64,000 nucleotides of DNA from Acheta domesticus (GCA_031308135.1 JAHLJT010000631.1:196034685-196098684), one strand, 5' to 3'; counted from the first letter of the stretch, positions 47,787-59,364 are shown. The notes: generated from the letters alone by a model not told the origin. Made by a program: numbers and translations.

Positions 47787-48565
47787 CTAGCAATAATCCG
47801 CCGAAATGTTTGGTGACCATCTTCCCTTATATCGTGTTTTCATGGCAGCAATATCTTTTTGAAATCGCTCACCATTTTCTTCACCCACACCTGCACGATT
47901 GGGCAAGAAAAGATCCAAATGGGTATGAAAGAAATATAATTTCAGAGGCATGCTGTATCCCATAGCCTTGTAAAAGTCCAGCATCGGTTCCGTCGTTCCC
48001 TGTAATTCTCACTTTCCCAACAAATTGTTGCATACATCTTTCAATTTTGCAATCTCAATTTCACTTTCAATTTCATTTTCTCAATATCTGCCAGCAAACT
48101 GTTCAAAGGTAATATCTTTCATCAAGTCACGGATCTGAGGACCAATGAAAATTCCTTCTTTAATTTTTGCAGTACTAAACGCAGGAAAAGTATAGAGTAA
48201 AAATTGAAAACCCTGACCATCATTGTTCTTTCTTTTCACAAAATTCTTCATAAATACCAATTTCAGATGAAGTGGCGGCAACAGCACACGTTGTCAACAG
48301 CGGGTTCATGCGACACACTTTGTTCATCAGGATTGAAAAATCTCTCTCAAATACCACTCTTTGACTACATAATGATCTTTCCTTGCCCTAGTATCCTTGT
48401 TTCACAAGAAACAGCAATATGTTGTGAAACCAGTCTACATTCTTAGAAGTCCCAGAATTTTGAGATCACTATAGATTTTCCATATGTGATTCGAATAGGC
48501 AGTATAGGTCAGGAGTAGCCTCGTAGATTTCTTTTTACTTAACGAAATGGTCCACTGGTATTGTA
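47787..48565 (-). pseudogene. Broken copy of an uncharacterised arthropod protein family
   Basis: Reverse-strand frames spell, in order: SDLKILGLL near 48,470; YCCFL near 48,410; RARKDHYVVKEW near 48,375; LLPPLHLKLVFMKNFVK near 48,280-48,230; KIKEGIFIGPQIRDLMKD near 48,165-48,115; then MGYSMPLKLYFFHTHLDLF and GERFQKDIAAMKTRYKG, ending ADYC before a stop near 47,787. I remember this order of motifs from multicopy, unnamed proteins in insects and some other invertebrates, with no assigned function. At least four stops and several frame changes break the reading frame, and the start is lost. A retrocopy or a relic of a mobile element are both possible. No introns can be seen between motifs. Confidence 0.7.
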
Positions 48566-50210
48566 ATCTGTAATGAGGTCTGTCCTCCACAACTGTTATA
48601 CCGGAAATGGCATAAATGGGTGGGTTCCGTGCAGCCAGCTTCCTTCAATAGAGGGAGCAACTCTTACCCTCATCTTCTTATGATTCAAAATAAAACTCGT
48701 ACGTCTTTTCGACGAACAGAGAAATAGGACTTCTTTGAGACTTAGTCGTAAACTCGACACAAAGATAACAGAAACGATCTGGTGAATTAACACACTTCCT
48801 AGATATCGCTGAGTATAAGAAACACAAGAACATGCACAAACAATATTCTGCACGTTAGCAGATTTACACACTTCAAGAATAGACACTGTGTGATCTCACT
48901 ATCAATTTACTGATGCAATTGCAGTTTTCCTTTACCTACCCCAAGTGATTATCTCCCCATTCCTTCTCTTCTCCCACCACTATAATGTCTCTCACCGCAA
49001 TAATATTCCTAAAATAATGTGATAAGCGCCACGACAATATAAATAACGCAACCGAGAGCAGATAAAATTGCGTTTGCAGAAGAAAGTTTAGGTGATAGCG
49101 ATCAATGGTTTTCACCATTGTCATCAGGGAATTGAACTACATAACAATCACTTATTGTTGCTCTGCGGCAAATTTCATTGTCACACTGTGTAATTGTTCT
49201 TCTTCTGTTGATAATGAGTAACCACCTACATGGTATTGTCACTAGACCTCAGCATTGCTTCCCGTTTATTGGTACTTGAAAGGTCATGCAGATATGTAAG
49301 TAGTGACCTATTTTTCTTGGAAATCGATTACCATGCATCATGTGATCCTCATGATCATTTTGTCATTTTTTCTGTTTGTACTACTTCTATGAACAAAGGA
49401 TATGGAGCAAGAGTGTGGATAGCTTCATTAAAAGAGATCACAAAAGAATTCCTTTGTTAATAAACTATCAGGATAGAGGAGAATCAAAGGTTTTGAAAAT
49501 ACGCAATATCGCTATTAAGCACGAAGTTAATGTTATTGTTTGCTTTCCTATCGATTCATAACAATTACTATGATAAAAAAGAAAAAAATTGAGTGTGGCG
49601 CAATCTTCTCGTATTGACAGAATTACAATACTATTTTCGAAGTCATACAAGTATTTACCTAATTATGGCATTAAGAACATCTATATATAGTTGACATGCG
49701 TTTTTGAGTATATTATACCATTATAAATATTGCGTTTGAAGTTTCTTTGAAGATATTCAGCTTTTTCTTCTAATTTCAAAGAATTTAAACAATAATCGCC
49801 GTTGTTTTCATATAGTGTATTCATTACACTGTAATTTCTATTTAATAATACAGCAGCAACAACTACGTTCCGACTGCAAATTTGTTTCGTAGACAACGGG
49901 AGAGAAAAGGTGAAGTTAAAAAGTACTATGCTTTAGATACCTTCATTCTACTGATTCTTATTTTTAAGATTTCTGCATTTCACTGCATTTCCAACTGTGT
50001 CAAACGTTGTCGATTGTACGCTGTGGGAATGTTAGTGAGAAAAACACATAAGCTGCAGCTACCAAAATAACTAAAAAGCTCTTCTCTAATGCATTGTAAA
50101 TAAATAATTTTCGAGAAAAGCCGTTTGTGTTCATCAGAACACTAAGATATTAGTTGAATAGAAGATTATTACAATTAATTCTCCATTAGTTAGTGCCAAG
50201 CATTAGGATC
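48566..50210. other. AT-rich intergenic DNA, nothing recognised
   Basis: Short frames (for example 48596-48886 minus, 49230-49460 plus) lack known motifs. No repeats were found. Confidence 0.5.
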
Positions 50211-50214
50211 TTCC

Positions 50215-51400
50215 TATTTCTCCCCACTCATCCACTCTTCTCGATTTTGACGGACTGTTCCATTCGCTCTTCCGTCTACCGACCACTTCATTCATTTCAT
50301 CTAGCTAAATGTTGGACGAGAATCTCTTGAACCATGCAAATCAGTTTTACCCTCTTCCGGGCAGAAGAAAAGTCGGAGGTTCCTTACTATAGTTCTGTTC
50401 TCAATTATTCTACCTGAAGAAATATCTGACATTTCCTTCTTTTATGCATTTTAGTCAAATAAATCTGTTAGAGCACATTTCTTTCGATTAAACCATTAAT
50501 ACCTGATTTTCAGGATAAATATAATTTTATAATCAATCAGCCCTTGAAATGTACTTCAGAGGATCTAACCAACGCTTTAAAGCCGAGAAAAAAGATAACA
50601 AACTGAGAACCGCCGACCTTGATAGGCTAAAGAATCCTTGGAGGCCGTTAGAAGAACAGATTACATGCTAAACTCAGTTGTTCATTAATTACAATTGAGG
50701 GGTTTCTTAAAAGAAACAAACTAGTCCAAAATCACATATTTTGAGATATTTCACAAGACTATTTCCTGCAGCTGGGGCTATCTGTTCAAATATTCCATTC
50801 GGCAAGTGCCAAACACATTGAAAGATATAAGGAGGGGAAAATCATAAATTCATTACTATCCACATCTACGATTTTAATTTTTCGCTGCCTCCTGAAAAAG
50901 ATCGAATTTGGACTGATTTGGTTCTTGTAAGAAACCCTTCAATTTGAATTTGCCCATCTCCGGCCCAGAGGCGTGGCTGCCATCCGCTCGTCCACCACTC
51001 TTGATCTTGGCAGGCTGTACTATCCACTCCCCTGTCGACTTGCCACGTCATTCACTCCACTTAATCTAGTTGAATGTGTCATTTGGACGAGAATCACGTG
51101 GACCACGCAACTCTATTTTATTCTCATCCGGGGAGAAGGAAAGACGGCAGTTCCTTGCTATAGTTTTGTCGTGAATTACCTACCTGCAAAAATGACTTAC
51201 TCTTTCCTTATTTTGCATTGTTAATTCCAAGAAATCTGTTAAAGAGCAAGTTTATTGCGGTAAAACCACTAACACACCTCTTCCAGAGTAAAACAATTTG
51301 AATTTGCGCATCTCCCACCCAGAGGTGGGGCTGCTAACCGCTCATCCAGTCCTCTTGATCTTGGCGGGCTGTACCTTCGGCTTCTTCGCCGCCTCGCCAC
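50215..51400 (+). repeat. Diverged tandem repeat, ~360-380-bp unit
   Basis: The segment 50215-50500 matches 50975-51265 in order: a catccact-cttgatcttg-ggactg start, gacgagaatc with accatgcaa, cggagaagaaaa-like words, gttccttactatagtt, ttcttttatgcatt and aaatctgttaaagagca. The start is repeated a third time at 51296-51365 (aatttgaatttgcgcatctc, then ctcttgatcttggcgggctg), where it runs into a CpG island. The starts are 760 and 354 bp apart, so a decayed unit may occupy 50,580-50,940, where only a weak ccttgataggct match remains. Confidence 0.75.
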
Positions 51401-51625
51401 CTCCAGGGGGTTATCGGCTTTTCGCGTCCGCCACCACCTGCGGAGGCGGATGGCGGGGGCGGCGGGGGCGGCGGAGGGGAGGGCGAGGTGGGCGCAGCGG
51501 AGCGAACTCGGCGGGGGCGGGGGCGAAGCCAGGCCTTCACAAAGCGCCACCGAGGCGCCGAAGCGAACCGCCCGGAGATTGCAAGGGTGGCGGTGGCGCA
51601 AGGGAAGTGGGGGGGTTGAATGTCA
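51366..51625. other. CpG-rich island
   Basis: GC-rich sequence with ggcgggggcggcgggg near 51,450-51,470 and high CpG. Overlapping Gly/Ala/Arg-rich frames on both strands. It truncates the third unit of the preceding tandem repeat. Confidence 0.6.
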
Positions 51626-52370
51626 GTCGGGAGAGAGAGGGGGGTCATAACGGTACTGTTGCAATTTTACGTACTTCGCTGTGAGACAAGGAAATATAGT
51701 TTTCTGGATACTGCGTCTTTTGTGAGGGCGATCTTTCATGAACGTTGGACCGTTATTCTCCATTTTCTCACGTTTTCGTATGTTCGATCAGTGAAATTAG
51801 CTTTGTACCAAGCAGTGCAAAATAAAAAAGCACGTATGTTTTGTTTGTTTGCTTGATTATTGCTTCTGAACTGCTGTATTTATTTATTAATTAAGATTTT
51901 AGTTTCATTTCATGCACATAAGTCTTGTTTTCATTTAATTCTTATATTTTATTCAAAAGGTGTTTTATGTTTTATTTTTTACAAGGTGTTGAAATATAAA
52001 ATCGTATCTCTTTCCAAACGTGAGCTACTATTAATGTAGTCGACACGAGATTGCAAAAATTTTTAATGTAATCATAAAATGTCTTATAAAACAAGGACTT
52101 GTTCCATAAATAACTTCTTTACAAATACTACTCCATTTCAGAGTCTTCATATCATCCTAATTTTAATAACCTCATAAATTGATCAAATAATAAAATGTAT
52201 ACAAATACAAGTATTCACAATATATAATTGGTGCAAAGTGTCCCACATTTCTATGTAAATATAAAGTGTGAATTGTGTTATATAGAAGAAAAAGTCACCC
52301 GAAAAGTTCTGAAAGAGCTGTTAAAAAGGTGAACGCTGCAAATAAGTATCCATCCACGTCCTTTCATGAA
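51626..52370. other. AT-rich intergenic DNA
   Basis: No gene or repeat recognised. Confidence 0.5.
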
Positions 52371-52545
52371 AGCGGCGCTGATAGCCTCTCTCTGGACGCA
52401 CTAAACAACCACCCTGCGCCACTTGGAGCGAAAGCATGACCCGCGCGACGTAGTCAGCCACGGTGGCCGCCTCCACCGCCGCCCCCGCCCCCCGCCGCCG
52501 CTACCGCCACCGCCGTCGCCGCCGTAGCCACCGCCGCCGCCTCCG
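52371..52545. other. GC-rich left flank of 9-bp satellite
   Basis: From about 52,455 the sequence is a degenerate ccg/ccaccg trinucleotide series that leads into the regular satellite, a likely seed from which it expanded. Confidence 0.6.
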
Positions 52546-53075
52546 CCGCCTCCGCCGCCCCCGCCGCCCCCGCCGCCCCCGCCGCCCCCGCCGCCCCCGC
52601 CGCCCCCGCCGCCCCCGCCGCCCCCGCCGCCCCCGCCGCCCCCGCCGCCCCCGCCGCCCCCGCCGCCCCCGCCGCCCCCGCCGCCCCCGCCGCCCCCGCC
52701 GCCCCCGCCGCCCTCGCCGCCCCCGCCGCCCCCGCCGCCCCCGCCGCCCCCGCCGCCCCCGCCGCCCCCGCCGCCCCCGCCGCCCCCGCCGCCCCCGCCG
52801 CCCCCGCCGCCCCCGCCGCCCCCGCCGCCCCCGCCGCCCCCGCCGCCCCCGCCGCCCCCGCCGCCCCCGCCGCCCCCGCCGCCCCCGCCGCCCCCGCCGC
52901 CCCCGCCGCCCCCGCCGCCCCCGCCGCCCCCGCCGCCCCCGCCGCCCCCGCCGCCCCCGCCGCCCCCGCCGCCCCCGCCGCCCCCGCCGCCCCCGCCGCC
53001 CCCGCCGCCCCCGCCGCCCCCGCCGCCCCCGCCGCCCCCGCCCCGCCGCCCCCGCCGCCCCCGCCGCCCCCGCCG
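52546..53075 (+). repeat. (CCGCCCCCG)n 9-bp satellite, nearly perfect
   Basis: More than 500 bp, close to 58 units of ccgcccccg. I see one substitution (T at 52714) and one short unit near 53,037-53,046, where four bases are missing and the phase changes. Because the unit is a multiple of three and contains no stop in any frame, six frames stay open for up to 250 codons (Arg-Arg-Pro, Ala-Gly-Ala and similar). These are not genes. The minus strand is a long series of ggggg runs with strong G-quadruplex potential. The homogeneity suggests recent expansion. Confidence 0.95.
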
Positions 53076-53280
53076 CCACTACAGCCACCGCCGCCGCTGC
53101 CTTGCGACACGCAAAGCGCTCATAATGACCAGTGTAATCCGCGACCGGCCTAATGGCGGGTGAGTGTCCGCTCCGCGCCTCCATATCACTGCCAGGACCG
53201 ACCGCCCACCCTCTCTCCTCTGTGATCTGCCTCAGTGCCGCCCCTCTGCCCACCGTTTCCGCTCCCCGTCACAGCTCTCA
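53076..53280. other. GC-rich right flank of 9-bp satellite
   Basis: Degenerate ccgccg/ccaccg sequence to about 53,100, then moderately GC-rich, C-rich DNA. No exon recognised. Confidence 0.5.
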
Positions 53281-54744
53281 CAATACTATCTCATTATGCT
53301 ATTAAAAGGACCGCCCCCTTTTTTACTCACCGCTGAATTGATCCAATCCCTTTCTACCTGGAGAGCCCTGCTTCAATATTGTCAATTGTGCTCTCGTAGT
53401 CGAGCCCTGTGATACTCCTGCCTTTCAAACTCTTTGAAACGTATTCTTTCTGTGCGATCTTCTCGCACTACAAACATACTACGTCCAGTTTATACTTATC
53501 CTTACCCTCATTTGCTTTCATATTTTATTCATTTTTATATTATATTTTCATATTTTATTTTATTCTCCTGTCAACTGATCGCCCGGCGCTGTATACATGC
53601 TTGTTTTTAGCACACAGTTTTTTTTATTACAAGTTTGTCTACAAATTCTTTAGCCCATCATTCGACCTGCATGTCTCAATAAATGCTTATGCCTTTACCA
53701 GCAACATTTACCAACAACCGACATTTTGCATATGAACGCATTGCATTGCTATCGATATTACCGTTCTACGACTTGATTGATTGAAAGCCCCTTAACAACA
53801 TCACTCCAGAGGCAAAATCAGTGTATTACTTATGAAATTATATGTAGTCAGCGGCTGCTCTAGTCCTTCCAATGGCTGAAGAATAGCTGTGAAAATTAGA
53901 TAGTTGAAGCAAAAAAAAGGCTGAAATAAATACTTCATTGGAAAGTGCTTTAAGCCAAGGAATACAAAAATGTAATGCCGACTTTATTGAGTGTGTAGAG
54001 TATGTTAGCACAGTGTAGGAGTCAAAAGAGATGATTGAAAGTTATGCCATGAAAGGTAAAGGACGAGTTTCCAACAAGTGAGAATGAGGACAGATAGAAA
54101 ATATACGATTAGTATTGATGGGTGTAAAATCTGATTTACAATTTTTACGGAGGAATTGATGAGATTATTGACTTGACAACAATGTGGCGGTGTTGATTGA
54201 ATAATAAGTGGTAGTGTATTTTAATCAAGAGTAGTGTTGTTTGTTTTTTATTCAAGTGTGTCAGGAATAGTAAGTTCTAACAACAAAACTTGTTTGACAA
54301 TTAGTAGATAGCAATAAGTCTAGAACACATTTAAAATACCTAGCAGCAAATAAAGAGACCATCATCATTTGCTTCCGCACTGTGGCACAAGGGAAAATGG
54401 AAAAGAATCCAATCCTAAATGTAAGCGCAAAAAAAGAACGACTGTAAATTAAATGGTTATTTGTAACGATTCTTTATAACGAAGAATTAACTCACCTAAG
54501 ATTCAAACGACATTATGATGAAATAATGAAGATGAAGACGGTTTAAATGGTGATGAGGTAGTGATGAAATGGGAAGGAGGGAAATCCGTGAGGCACGAAA
54601 GTAAATTGAGGAGAGCTTCAGGGAAGTATGAGATGCCAACGCTTATTTGGTCCGAAATTAAATAGGTCATGTATATATTTAACCTTAACAAAGATATTTA
54701 TTATTTAAGAAGACCTAATGACAATGAAAACTAGTGTCTCTAAA
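53281..54744. other. AT-rich intergenic DNA
   Basis: T-rich on the plus strand at 53,400-53,600. The 108-codon frame at 53409-53735 is Phe/Tyr/Ser-rich, as expected from composition. Nothing else recognised. Confidence 0.5.
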
Positions 54745-55400
54745 ACGGCACGCACTTTCTCGCCCGTATTTTCACGCAAAATTACGCGAAAAGTTCTCAA
54801 ATTCTCGAAAAATTGAACATGACCTTATTTCAAAACGTCTCTTTAAGTAACTTTCATTAAAGGAAAAATCTGTGTCTTTATAATTGTGGTTGTAAGAAAT
54901 CGCCGAAAAAATGGAATTTTGGACTTTTCTAACTGTCAGAATTTTCAATGAACATGAGATCTGCACCATTCTCATCAACGGCTTTGATACTATCTATCAA
55001 CAGTATTTGATAAAATGCCGTGGAGCCATTTTTTTTAATATTTAGAAAATGTTCCAGGGTCTTCACATCAAGTACCCCCAAAATTAAAATATTAGTTTCA
55101 AATTCAAGGATTCTCGACATCAGAGATATCAATTGGGGAATCTCAATTTTGGAGAAAATTGGCTGAAAAGTTTAGCCGCTAGCGTTGTTCACAGACGGGT
55201 GAACAGATGAACGGACAGACAGATGTTTTGCCGTCATTCAATTTTGCGATACCCACAGAACATGCATTCTGGTTACACCATATGTTAAAGGATTTTTTCT
55301 AAATTTAACATGTGGATTTATCCACTTTTTCGTTATCAGGGCCCTGTCATAAGATTTTTTTCTGCCGCAGTATGTACTTTTCTCTCTACGCTGTAGCGAG
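54745..55400 (+). repeat. Interspersed ~700-bp repeat, copy 3
   Basis: Landmarks in order: ttttcacgcaaaattacgcg, aaaattgaacatgac, ctctttaagtaac, tataattgtggttgtaaga, aatcgccgaaaaaatgg, catgagatctgcaccattct, tttagccgctagcgttgttc with a gacagacag run, ttttgccgtcattcaatttt, and gtggatttatccactttttc. The same order is seen at 24860-25560 and, reversed, at 29815-30545. Confidence 0.75.
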
Positions 55401-56161
55401 AACACATAAAGATTCGATAAACGGTTGGGAGGACAATATAGCATGGATAAAGAGGAGAGGATTCTTCCATCTCAGGCGATGTAAATGTATGAAATAAAAG
55501 GCTAATTGTGACAAGTGGGGCATGGATATAGTTAAGTGGTGTGGTTTCGAGGCTGCATCGTGCCACTCCGTAACTACGCTACAAACGAAGGCTGGAGACA
55601 ACTAACCCAGAGAGCATCTCAAAGAGCAGTAGTAATTAAATCGGCACCGGAAATGAGAAGTGAATATTGGTCCAGGAAAAAAGGTGGCCGTAACATTTAA
55701 AATGAGACATGTTTCTAGAAAGATGGTGACTACCCTGCAGTGATGAGTCAGAAAGTGAGTTTCAGTAGATACTTTACAGCAAATTACAGGAAATGAAAGT
55801 AAATGAAACGTAAACCCGGAGACAGTGTCGAAAAATTCGACATCGAAATCGGTGCAGAACAAAATGCAGAACAATAAGCAGCGAAATCCGTGAAGTGCTG
55901 CCCCTGATAAAGCAGAAAGAAGAAGAGTGGTTAGTAGAAAAGGCGAAGTCACTACACTTCCTAAGCATTGATAAAAATGTGAATGAGTCCTACACTGCTG
56001 AAGTTTAAGTCACAGACACAGCGACAGGTAAGCGATGTGTTAATGTCGTTAGCACACAGGGAACAATACTGATTCTTTTTCAAAATAAAGTTGACGATGC
56101 GATAAATTAAAAAGAGAGATCTGTAACAGACAGAATTGATATATACTCCGCTTTAAACATT
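55401..56161. other. Intergenic DNA, nothing recognised
   Basis: Mixed composition. Minus-strand frames such as 55602-55952 are Phe/Cys/Ser-rich without a domain match. Confidence 0.45.
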
Positions 56162-56309
56162 GTGGTACTTTAAGGTCACGATCTGGAAGGAGAGGTGGCA
56201 TTGTCGACCAATCGGGAGCTCCAATCCATAAAATTTAAGACGTAACGCAGCTTCTGATTGGAAGACAGTGTCGCCATCTCCGTTCAGTTCGTGACCTTGA
56301 AGTGCCACC
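56162..56309. mobile_element. 148-bp fold-back MITE, separate family
   Basis: The left arm gtggtactttaaggtcacga is mirrored by the right arm tcgtgaccttgaagtgccac. The complementarity continues through ggagaggtggca, ttgtcgaccaatc and ggagct with scattered mismatches, so almost the whole element folds back. Termini differ from the tactgcgattttt group. Target duplication is unclear. Confidence 0.8.
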
Positions 56310-56439
56310 GAATTTCAATCGGAACATAATAATAAGTGATGAACCAGAAAATTGGTCCGAATAGAGGGAAACTCAGACGTAGCCTAGAGAGAACGAATCT
56401 AGTGGATTCGTGAGTACACACGACAGCAGCGATAAAACG

Positions 56440-56865
56440 GACATCGGAAGCGAGCGGCGTAAAAGGCAGCGAAATGAACAGCGGAAGCTTCTGACGCACA
56501 AGAAGGCAGCTGGGGCGGGGGCGGCGGCGGCGGACGGCGAGCTTCCGGTCGGCAGACGACGGCCGAGGCGGCGGCGGAGGCGGCACCCGTCGTTAGCCTA
56601 ATTGTACCGGCAGCTCGCCCCGGTTCGCGTGACTGCCCTCCGCCTTAATCTCTTTTTCCGCACCCTCCGCCACCACCGCCGCCGCTGCCGCTTCACACCT
56701 CCGCCGGACACGAACGCGGGCGGCGGGAGCCGGGGGCGGGCGGGTGGGAGCGTGATCGCCCGCGCCGCCCCCGGGGGAGCGCCGCCCCCGCTCCCGCCCC
56801 CGGCCCCCGCCCCTGCGCCGGCCGCCGTTCGTCTGTTTCCGGGCGTTAAAGACTCCCGACGGCTC
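56440..56865. other. CpG-rich island
   Basis: Dense CpG with gcggcggcggcggac near 56,521, and tandem ccccgctcccgcccccggcc words near 56,786-56,810. A plus-strand frame (56602-57000) and a minus-strand frame (56598-56867) overlap fully and are Pro/Ala/Gly/Arg-rich, with no domain. Confidence 0.6.
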
Positions 56866-58240
56866 ACTAACCGACTTTTGATTGAATCCTTTGACGCGGG
56901 TGCGAAGCTGCGGGACGGGATTCAGGGTGCGGTGCTAGTGGACAGAGAGGTAGTGAGTGTGGTTGAGCCACTAGTTGGTCTAGGTTTGGGCGGAAATTGA
57001 TTCAGAACTACGGTCGTTGGTAATGACTTTTTAAGGTAAATTTTAATTTTGCTCATACGTCCTGGGATAGAAATGTTCCACAAATTGTTCAATATTATTA
57101 TCTTTTTTTCTCATTCATTAGTATCTCTTATATTTTATTGCATATAAATAGCGCGCATCATTATATTCATGAACGTTGCCCTCTCTCTGATCATTATTTT
57201 ACTCACATTTTCATACTTATTTGTAAGGGCCCGGCATTTGTGAAATACTTTAATTCTTTATATATACCAGGTTAAAAAAATATTTTTACCCTCCTTTATT
57301 CTAGTTTAATAACATTTGGGTTTTTAGATTTTCACACTCTTTCTTTACCGTTTTTACTTTCTCGCCTTACGAATACTTCTTAAGAAGAGAAAGTTGTGTA
57401 ATCGTGCGAAAAAAAAGGCAAATTTTTATTCTCTTTGGCGCTTACAAGATGAAAATCGAGAGTAAGGATTGAAAACATTATTATTGAAAATATATTGTAA
57501 AATACTAATATTACTAACATTGGTAAAATGAAATATACAAGATTAGTTAATTTTGTTAATAGATTTTAGAATACTTTGCGTATGGCTGGATCCTTGAATC
57601 CGATCCTTATTTTCGTCCCTCACACCTTCCGGTGTCATTGGGTGGTCCCACTTGGTTTCTTAGCGAGTCACCCAAACCCTAAAGTTGATACGAGTTGGAA
57701 CTCTATGACGGCCTAAAGACTTTGAATATGTAAACCGTTGAATGTGTTTGACTCTTGGCACACGGTTGTTTCACAAACGTTGCTTTTCTATTCTTTACAT
57801 CGATCAACGTTATTGGATTTGTTGGTGAATATTTACTGGCAAATTTCATAATAACATGATTTAATTCTAAATTCAGGAAAGGCATGTGTTACATTTGTTG
57901 AGTTTGTTCAATGAAATCACCGGGGTGGGCGCTAAATGACATCAGAGTGCAAAATGTTTGAAGTCTATCATAATTTATTTTTTATTATTTATTTCAAGAA
58001 CTTGTTACTCTTTTCAAGTATAAATTGGTTCTGTGTCTATTTCATAACAAGTTAAACTATATTGCTTCTAGTTTCAAAATAGTGCAAGACAAACTAATAA
58101 TTGTAATGTTTATGTAACGATATAGTACAAGTATCAGTATAATGAGGTCAAAGAGTAATGATATATTCCAAGTAAAAGTTTAGTATAAGTCTTTCAAACC
58201 AGATTTAAGGCAACTTATTGCAGCAGATTTCAGTTACTAA
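56866..58240. other. AT-rich intergenic DNA
   Basis: No gene or known repeat. A short inverted word pair around 57,636-57,673 (gggtggtcccac and gggtgactcg-like) is too weak to call. Confidence 0.45.
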
Positions 58241-58790
58241 ATCAAATTTTGTTTGTTCGTAAATAATGTGTAATGCTTGCCGGGAAGCGTAGGTGCATTT
58301 CGGTCAAGTAAGCGTTACGTGAAGGCCGTGGGCTCCAATCCCGTGTAAAGCATGTTGGTTGTGAGAGCGAAGTTCTCCGTGGCCGGAGGCAATATATTGT
58401 TAGCTGTTTGCGTCCTAGACACAGAGGCCAATGTTTCGGGCATTGTTCTGCGATCTTCCTCAGGACGCAATGCCATGGAAATGAGGCTTCGGTCGGAGAC
58501 AACAGATTCTTGACTGCCCGGAGAAAGCCGTGACCTAGGTGAAGTTGGCACCGTTGAAGCCGCCATATTGCGATCTTCACAGGTCCAAATACCGTGTAAA
58601 TCAGTAAGGACGCAGTAAGGCGAACGAAATGTTGGCAACAGTGGCTAGAATGCGACGTCTCCCGGACAGCCAAGAGTCCACAGACAAGAGGTAGTATGGC
58701 GATTATGGTGAAACAAAGGCGATGAATGATGGTGGGTTTGGGGGCCAAGGGCCAGGATTGGGGGCTAATGTTAACTTTAACATGACTTCC
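58241..58790 (-). other. GC-richer island of unknown origin, possible retroelement relic
   Basis: This ~550-bp block is distinctly less AT-rich than its surroundings and holds a 168-codon minus-strand frame (58242-58748) without recognised domain. Its centre contains a hammerhead-like motif of the kind known from Penelope-like retroelements. A relic of such an element is possible but unproven. Confidence 0.35.
58408..58470 (-). ncRNA. Hammerhead-like ribozyme motif (degenerate)
   Basis: On the reverse strand ttgcgtcc (58470-58463) and ggacgcaa (58415-58408) form a perfect 8-bp outer stem. Within it lie ctgagga (58463-58457), matching the CUGANGA core, and gaaa (58437-58434), matching the GAAA core. 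Between the two cores, gatcgc and a damaged partner (aatgcc) would form stem II if one or two bases were restored. The gaaaca and tgtgtc words allow a 3-bp stem III with a GUC-type cleavage site. Stem II is poorly paired and stem I is offset, so activity is doubtful. I infer the identity from core order only. Confidence 0.3.
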
Positions 58791-59364
58791 GGCGATTTAT
58801 TATCCTAGACACACCTCTTTGATCAAAATAAACAGAAGGCAAATACTTTTAGAAACTTACTTTTTACATTTCTACTTTATATGAGCATCGTATTTTACTT
58901 TTGAGGACCATGGTACGAGAATTGTCTATAAGTTTAAGTAACAGATGAAGGTTCCAAAGAGTCCAAAAATGTTTGCCCAAGCTACCAACAAGATTACTGA
59001 CTCAATTTCAACAAATTTCGATGTATAACCTACAGTATCTCAAGAAACAAATTAAGAATGCATTTGTCCCAATGTCTTGTCAAGGAAGATGACAAACAAC
59101 CATAGCCACTAACCACCATGTCCGAATACTCTGTCTATTATGCTACTAAGAAGCAATCTACGTACCATATTCATGAATTGCTTTATACTAATGGTGTTGT
59201 TGATTCAGCTCCAATCAATCTTTGTGCGTGTCTTACGTGTTCACATCTGCAGAAACAACTAAACAATACAAACATGTTTCCTAATTTTGACTTTAAAAAA
59301 ATGTTTTATTTGGTAATGATTATTTTAAATGTTGAACTACGAATCTGAAAGTATCGATCTTTCT

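Noticed and set aside
52454..53253. Three long overlapping frames (218-250 codons) with Arg-Arg-Pro, Ala-Gly-Ala or Gly-Arg-Arg repeats
   Set aside because: All are readings of the 9-bp satellite, whose unit has no stop in any frame; openness on both strands shows no coding selection.
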